A stretch of 64,000 bases of DNA from UBA668 sp963720695 (GTDB taxonomy: Bacteria > Actinomycetota > Acidimicrobiia > Acidimicrobiales > Ilumatobacteraceae). The stretch's first letter is position 1; every line of letters begins with the position of its first letter. A model generated the notes under the pieces. It was not told where the DNA came from. It saw nothing but the letters and a program-made list of their open reading frames with translations, and ran no database searches. The DNA lies in the NCBI GenBank assembly GCA_963720695.1, contig CAVRGG010000001.1:1116001-1180000 (forward strand), written 5' to 3'. This document shows, piece after piece, positions 59,649-64,000 of the stretch. The position numbers were made by a program, and so were the translations under genes.

Positions 59649-60623
59649 CTAGCGGCGCACTCCCCCGCCCAGCCGGCTCAGCCGGGCGACGAGCACCTCC
59701 ATCACCAGTTCTTCCGGCCATTCCTTGGCGCCGCGCAGATCGAGGTCGGCCTGGGCGAGGAGCCCGATGGCCCGGTTGGTGCCGCCGCCACCGAGCTTGC
59801 GGTACTGATCCAACGCCTTGCGGGCGGGAAAGCCGGGCTTGATGCCCATGGCCGCCGCCGCCGACGCCTCGTCGCGGGCGTCCGCACCGTCGAGTGACAG
59901 CAACTTCGCGTAGTGCGCGTGGAGGATCGACATGACCTGCAGCGGGTGACGTTCCCCGGCGCGCATCATCCGGTGCAGCAGGCGCAGCGCACGAGTCGTG
60001 TCACCCTTGTCGATCGCGTCGGTGAGGTCCCATGGCGGCACTCCGCCGGCGTCGCCGAGGAACGGCGTGACCTCGGCCGCGGTGAGCTTCTTGGCGTTGC
60101 CGTAGGTGGCGTTCAGCGTCTCGAGGATCCCCTGCAATCGCCCCGCGTCCTCGCCCAACCACTCGGTGAGGATCTGCGCGGCCGACGGTTCCAGCTTGAG
60201 TCCCGTCGCTCTGATCTGGTCGTCGAACCAGCCGGACCGCTCTCGGGCGCGGGTGGGGGGCGAGGTCTCGATGGTGGTCGCGCCGGACTTCTTCACCGCG
60301 TCGGTGAGGGCCTTGGGCATCCGTCCACCACCGGCGACGAGGACCAGCTCGGTGGAGGGCAGCGGGTCGGCCAGGTAGGCGACCAGCGGGACGACATCGT
60401 CGGCGTTGAACCGACCCATGCCCCTGGCGACGACGATCCGTCGATCGGTGAGGAACGGGGGCGTCTGGGCCGCGTCGACCACCGCCCGCAGCTCGAACTC
60501 GTCGGAGTCGAAGTCGTCGACCATCATCGTGCGGTCGCCGTCACCGACGAGTTTCCGCACGAGGTCACCGATGGCGGAGAGGACGAGCGACTCGTCGTCG
60601 CCGGTGATCAGGTAGGCAGCCAT
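59649..60623 (-). CDS. holA: DNA polymerase III delta subunit
   Basis: Clamp-loader subunit of 324 residues. MAAYLITGDDESLVLSAIGD and the AAQTPPFLTDRRIVVARG segment start it; LEPSAAQILTEWLGEDAGRLQ, the DLTDAIDKGDTTRALRLL region and the LPLQV-like HPLQVMSILHAHYAKLL part complete the three-domain protein. It follows comEC by 7 bp in the comEA-comEC-holA order common in bacteria. Confidence 0.9.
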   Translation of the reverse strand: MAAYLITGDDESLVLSAIGDLVRKLVGDGDRTMMVDDFDSDEFELRAVVDAAQTPPFLTDRRIVVARGMGRFNADDVVPLVAYLADPLPSTELVLVAGGGRMPKALTDAVKKSGATTIETSPPTRARERSGWFDDQIRATGLKLEPSAAQILTEWLGEDAGRLQGILETLNATYGNAKKLTAAEVTPFLGDAGGVPPWDLTDAIDKGDTTRALRLLHRMMRAGERHPLQVMSILHAHYAKLLSLDGADARDEASAAAAMGIKPGFPARKALDQYRKLGGGGTNRAIGLLAQADLDLRGAKEWPEELVMEVLVARLSRLGGGVRR

Positions 60624-60630
60624 GGATCTC

Positions 60631-62040
60631 TCAGATTGGCACACCCGGCGCTCGGTGGCGCGAGCGATGCCGGATCCACCACGCGAGCAGGGCTACTGCC
60701 ATCGCCCACCCGCAGATGGACCATCGAGGCGCCGGTTCGAGCGCCGCCGCCACCTGCGCCACCGTGGACACCCACCGGGTCCCGACCGACGCCGGCAGCA
60801 TGACCACCAGCACCAGCGGGCGGGGCAGCATGGCTGCGGCGAGACCCGCCGGCAGCCCGTAGAGCATCACGAAGCCCGCGACCGGGACTGCGGCGAGGTT
60901 GGCCGGAATCGAGACGAGCGGCAGGCGGTGGAACACGAGCGCGCTCGGCAGCGCCACGCCGACCTGTGCACCGAGCGTGACACCGAGCCCGACCCGGAAC
61001 CACTGCGGACCGGGCAGCCGAGCGGCCAGCCACGTGCCCACGACGCACACACCGAGGGTCGCGCTCACCGAGAGCCAGAAGCCGACGGACCACACCAGCA
61101 ACGGATCGGCGAGCACGAGCACGATGACCGCCAACGCCACGAGCCGCGTGGGCCGGGGTTGGCGGCCGAGCACGAACGCCGTGGCGGCGAGGATGGCCAT
61201 GACTCCCGCACGGAGCACCGAGGGCTCGAAGCGGGTGAGCGCCATGAACCAGACGATGAGCCCGACGGTGGCCAGCCACCGCGCCCACGGACGCAGGCGG
61301 CGCAACAGCGGGAGCGCCGCGGCCAGGACAAAAGCCACGTTCTGTCCGGACACGGCCGTGAGATGGGAGAGGCCCGACGCTCGGAAGTCGTCGACCATCC
61401 ACATCGGCTGACGAATGTCGTCGCCGATCACCAAACCCGTGAAGAGGGCCGCGTCCGGGTCCGCCATGGTGATCTCCGCACTCGCGCGCAGTGCGGACCT
61501 GACGCGGTTGTCGGCGCGCGACAGCGCATTGCCGTCGACGATGTCGCCCAGGATCTCGACGTCGAAGCGCCCGACGACGTGGCGTACCTGCGCCCGACGG
61601 ACCGAACCGCTGCTCGCTCGGCGGACACCGCTCACCCACACGATGTCCCCCGCCTGGTGGTCCAGGATCCGCGCCCGGCGACCGCCGTAGAGCCACGCGT
61701 CGAACCGTTCGCCCTCGATCTCGATGGTGACCCGTGCCCCCGATCCGTACGTCGCGGGATCGGTCTTCACCGTGGCCCACCCCTCGTAGGGGCCGAGTGT
61801 GCGTGGCTGAGCCTGCGCCCAGGCGTGGTGCGCGTCGACGGACCCGATGAGGCCGACCGTGAGGCACAGGACCACGACGATCCATCTGCGGTGGACGACC
61901 GCCGCGATGGCAGTCCACGCCAGCACGGCTGCGGGACCGATCCACACGCCGACGACGAGCGCGAGGGCGACGACGAGCACCGACCCGTCGCCGAGATGGT
62001 GCCATCGCGGCCGCTCCGACACGCCGTACGCTCTCGTCAT
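60631..62040 (-). CDS. ComEC/Rec2 family membrane protein, without the beta-lactamase domain
   Basis: 469-residue polytopic protein for DNA passage across the membrane in competence. The conserved SGLSHLTAVSGQNVAFVLAA and GFWLSVSATLGV mark the competence domain. The N-terminal OB-like part (about 75-165) is present. The C-terminal metallo-beta-lactamase domain of full ComEC (700-800 residues) is absent, as in several actinobacteria. Its ATG shares two bases with the ATG of the divergent gene. Confidence 0.88.
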   Translation of the reverse strand: MTRAYGVSERPRWHHLGDGSVLVVALALVVGVWIGPAAVLAWTAIAAVVHRRWIVVVLCLTVGLIGSVDAHHAWAQAQPRTLGPYEGWATVKTDPATYGSGARVTIEIEGERFDAWLYGGRRARILDHQAGDIVWVSGVRRASSGSVRRAQVRHVVGRFDVEILGDIVDGNALSRADNRVRSALRASAEITMADPDAALFTGLVIGDDIRQPMWMVDDFRASGLSHLTAVSGQNVAFVLAAALPLLRRLRPWARWLATVGLIVWFMALTRFEPSVLRAGVMAILAATAFVLGRQPRPTRLVALAVIVLVLADPLLVWSVGFWLSVSATLGVCVVGTWLAARLPGPQWFRVGLGVTLGAQVGVALPSALVFHRLPLVSIPANLAAVPVAGFVMLYGLPAGLAAAMLPRPLVLVVMLPASVGTRWVSTVAQVAAALEPAPRWSICGWAMAVALLAWWIRHRSRHRAPGVPI

Positions 62041-62479
62041 GCAGCCCGCCCCCTTCGACCTTCGACCGGTGCCGCAAGGCCCGCGCGCCTACCGGTCGAG
62101 GCTGCGACGGCTGGGTCCGATCGCGGGCGTGGCGATCCCGATGGCGATGGGCGCGCTCGCCTGGTGGTTGGTACGCGACAACACGTCGACCGCCCGCGGG
62201 GTGCTGAGCTTCGTGCTGGCGATCCTGGCCGCGCCGGTGCTCCTGGTGGCCGGCGTGCCCTTGAGCACCGGGACACAGGTGTGGGTGGTCTCCCTCGCCG
62301 GCAGCGCTGTGCTGTGGCTGCTGGTGAGCGTCGTCGCGGCTCGGCGGGCGACGGCCTCGCCGGTGGCGAGCTGGCGGGACTTCTGGCGCGAGTACTTCTG
62401 GCTGGCGGGCGGAGTCTGGCTGGGGGTCGTCGGTGCGTTGATCGCCGCCGACCTCGTGCTCGGACGAGCGCTGCTCTGA
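62039..62479 (+). CDS. Unknown small membrane protein
   Basis: 146 residues, not recognised. Four likely transmembrane helices: AGVAIPMAMGALAWWLV (about 27-43), GVLSFVLAILAAPVLLVAG (about 53-71), WVVSLAGSAVLWLLVSVVA (about 80-98) and a C-terminal AGGVWLGVVGALIAADLVL (about 122-140). TACGCT (62027-62032) lies 6 nt before the ATG. It sits between the divergent comEC and the convergent comEA. Confidence 0.65.
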   Translation: MQPAPFDLRPVPQGPRAYRSRLRRLGPIAGVAIPMAMGALAWWLVRDNTSTARGVLSFVLAILAAPVLLVAGVPLSTGTQVWVVSLAGSAVLWLLVSVVAARRATASPVASWRDFWREYFWLAGGVWLGVVGALIAADLVLGRALL

Positions 62480-62482
62480 CAT

Positions 62483-63169
62483 TCACACCGTCACCAGCCC
62501 ACGGAGTGCCTCGACCTTCGCCGGGCCGATGCCGCGCACGTCGGCCAGGCTCTCGATCGAGCTGAACGGACCGTGCTGGTCGCGGTAGGCGACGATGGCA
62601 GCGGCGGTGGCGGGACCCACACCCGGCAGCGTGTCGAGCTCGTCGACAGTGGCCGAGTTGATGTTGACGGGTCCGGCCGGCGACGTGGTGCCTCCTCCCA
62701 CCGACGACACGACGGGGACTGCTTCGCCGACGCGTGGGACGTAGACGCGTTCACCGTCGACGAGGACCGCCGCGAGGTTGATCGCGTCGGGCACTGCGTC
62801 GGGCGCGAGCCCTCCCGCCGCCTGGACGGCGTCGACGACGCGCGAGCCCGCGCCGAGTCGGTACACACCTGCGGTCACCACTGCGCCCGCGACGTGCACC
62901 ACCACCTCGGATCGCGTCTCCGTCGTCGCCGACGCCGGCCGGCTCGTACTGACCGCCACCGATGCGGGAGTCGTGGCGAAGGGCAGTTTCGACTCGGTGG
63001 TCGCGGCGGGTGGGCGCACCAACCAGTACGCGCCGGCGAGGACGGCCAGGACGACGACCGCCGCGCTGATGACGCGGCCGAGGCCCACCCACTGCACCCA
63101 GGCCTGCGCCCGCGCGGCCGGCGAGCGGGGCGGCCCGGGACGATCCGGCAGATCTGGCAGATCCGACAC
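62483..63169 (-). CDS. ComEA-like DNA-binding competence protein
   Basis: 228 residues. One N-terminal transmembrane helix (VISAAVVVLAVLAGAYWLV, about 33-51), a SLBB domain (VVVHVAGAVVTAGVYRLGAG and on) and a C-terminal double helix-hairpin-helix, NINSATVDELDTLPGVGPAT and LADVRGIGPAKVEALRG. Receptor for incoming DNA in competence (family knowledge). GGGGAGG precedes the GTG. The comEC gene follows across one small opposite-strand gene. Confidence 0.9.
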   Translation of the reverse strand: MSDLPDLPDRPGPPRSPAARAQAWVQWVGLGRVISAAVVVLAVLAGAYWLVRPPAATTESKLPFATTPASVAVSTSRPASATTETRSEVVVHVAGAVVTAGVYRLGAGSRVVDAVQAAGGLAPDAVPDAINLAAVLVDGERVYVPRVGEAVPVVSSVGGGTTSPAGPVNINSATVDELDTLPGVGPATAAAIVAYRDQHGPFSSIESLADVRGIGPAKVEALRGLVTV

Positions 63170-63275
63170 TCGACCTCCCCGGCGAATCGGGCACGGGTGC
63201 CCGGGTCACGAACGACTGGGGGAAGTCGAGTCGGACCATATCGGCCCGATGGGCGCAGACAACCTGCCGTCGCCA

Positions 63276-63330
63276 GTCGTCGGGTCAGGGTCGTCGGGTC
63301 AGGGTCGTAGGTCAGCGACGTCAGGTCAGG
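63276..63330. repeat. Degenerate 14-bp tandem repeat
   Basis: GTCGTCGGGTCAGG occurs twice exactly (63276-63303) and then twice more in degenerate form to 63330. It ends at the stop codon of the metalloprotease-like gene. It is too short and irregular for a CRISPR array. Confidence 0.7.
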
Positions 63331-63667
63331 AGGCGACGCGCTCGATGAGGTCGTCGCGCACCGCGGTCGCCAGTGAACGGCGCGCCACCCAATCGGCTTC
63401 GATCTCCATCGGGATCCGGAGGTACGCGCCCCTGTGGCCCTTGCGACGCAGTCGCCACAGCAGGTAGCTCCCGACGTAACGGGCCGAGAAGCCGGCGACG
63501 CCGTAGCGACGCCACTGCCGGACGTGGACGAGTTCGTGGCGGAGCAGATACGGCGTCGCCTTGCCTTCGCGCACGATCACGAGCGATCCGATCGTGAGGC
63601 CGTCGGAACCATTGGGCACCGGTCCGCCTTCCCAGAGGCGGAACCCATCGCGCTGTTCGATCGGCAT
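63326..63667 (-). CDS. Small metalloprotease-like protein (HExxH)
   Basis: 113 residues. LLRHELVHVRQWRRYG carries a gluzincin-type HExxH and PMEIEADWVARR could supply the third Glu ligand. It is like the short M48/DUF4157-type proteins of actinobacteria. No signal peptide is visible. TATGGT (63681-63676) lies 8 nt before the ATG. Substrate unknown. Confidence 0.65.
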   Translation of the reverse strand: MPIEQRDGFRLWEGGPVPNGSDGLTIGSLVIVREGKATPYLLRHELVHVRQWRRYGVAGFSARYVGSYLLWRLRRKGHRGAYLRIPMEIEADWVARRSLATAVRDDLIERVAS

Positions 63668-63846
63668 CGGCCACCACCATACCTCGCCTGCCGACCCCGC
63701 CCGGTGAACGCACCGCCGCTCGGCACGTCGGACCAGTTCAGCGGCTCTGTGGGCCCCGCTGCGACGCCGGTGTCACCCCGGTGTCGCGCCGGATCCAACG
63801 CTCCGAGGGTCCGACGGCAGCGCGTCGGCACCGCGACGCGGCTGGT

Positions 63847-64000
63847 TCACGGTCCGCACGAGAAGTCGAGCTCACCATCGGGTGTCGGCGCAGAGCCGGA
63901 GAAGCCGCCCAGACGTCCACCGCTGGCGGACAGGAGCGTCCTTCCGTTCGAATTCGTCACCTTGGCACTGATCTGCGGCGACGTGGCGTGCACGGTGAAG
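63847..64000 (-). CDS. C-terminal end of an unknown gene
   Basis: The frame enters from the right edge and ends at TGA (63849-63847). About 50 residues are seen: FTVHATSPQISAKVTNSNGR, then SASGGRLGGFSGSAPTPDGE and a final LDFSCGP. It reads like the end of an exported beta-rich protein with one Cys, but no family can be named. The 63668-63846 gap to the left shows nothing I can support beyond the promoter of the neighbouring gene. Confidence 0.5.
   Translation of the reverse strand, partial: FTVHATSPQISAKVTNSNGRTLLSASGGRLGGFSGSAPTPDGELDFSCGP

Noticed and set aside
60622..62565. 647-codon plus-strand open frame opposite comEC
   Set aside because: Arg/His/Pro-rich product with no domain; comEC has clear family motifs on the other strand.
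63276..63330. Possible CRISPR-like repeat array
   Set aside because: Units are 14 bp with no spacers and two of the four are degenerate; it is a simple tandem repeat.

Overview
The window is high-GC DNA whose gene content points to an actinobacterium. It holds mihF, a BldD-type regulator, an actinobacterial-style PriA without a Walker A motif, an infC with a neighbouring DUF1844-like gene, and the actinobacterial order alaS-ruvX-mltG-aroE-aroC-aroK-aroB-aroQ-pepQ-efp-nusB ... carA-carB-pyrD-mihF-gmk-rpoZ-coaBC-metK-priA. A deep-branching class such as Acidimicrobiia is my guess, not something the sequence proves. Almost everything is chromosomal housekeeping. I see no insertion sequence, prophage, CRISPR array or rRNA operon, and no gene-free stretch longer than 300 bases.

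Layout. 1-2.8 kb: argC-argB-argD on the minus strand behind a promoter overlapped by an ArgR-type palindrome. 2.9-9.1 kb: a YqgE/AlgH protein, then the minus-strand block infC-rpmI-rplT-rRNA methyltransferase-pheS-pheT. 9.3-14.7 kb: a DUF1844-like gene, an alkyltransferase-like protein, a cold-shock-like protein, hisG, a MogA/MoaB protein, rsmB-fmt-def and a divergent RsmC-like methyltransferase. 14.6-25.6 kb: priA, metK, coaBC, rpoZ, gmk, mihF, pyrD, carB and carA, all read leftward from a complex carA control region. 25.7-28.7 kb: a glycosyltransferase-methyltransferase fusion facing a DUF2079 membrane protein. 28.7-39.5 kb: nusB, efp, pepQ, the shikimate genes, mltG, ruvX and alaS, also leftward. 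39.6-43.7 kb: a small rightward catabolic-looking set (Cys-rich protein, TauD-like dioxygenase, acyl-CoA dehydrogenase, metallo-beta-lactamase-fold protein). 43.8-49.4 kb: EamA transporter, RlmJ-like protein, tRNA-Val(GAC), a PAS-GGDEF-EAL protein, hemW and bldD. 49.6-53.8 kb: rsmE, dnaJ, hrcA and a photolyase. 53.8-64 kb: a histidine phosphatase, an MFS transporter, a family-A DNA polymerase, lepA, rpsT, holA, comEC, comEA, a small metalloprotease-like protein and the end of an unknown gene.

The most interesting signals are regulatory. The carA leader has a perfect match to the PyrR RNA-binding consensus followed by an intrinsic terminator, and then two tandem ArgR-type palindromes. This predicts control by both pyrimidines and arginine. 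A CIRCE-like palindrome with changed but paired arms sits in front of hrcA-dnaJ. At least fifteen genes carry a TAnnnT element 6-9 nt before the start codon and no Shine-Dalgarno sequence, which suggests widespread leaderless transcripts. infC appears to start at AUA.

Caution on quality: seven normally intact genes (priA, coaBC, gmk, carB, carA, aroB, phr) are broken by ten single-base insertions. All ten are in the same direction, which looks like sequencing error rather than gene decay.
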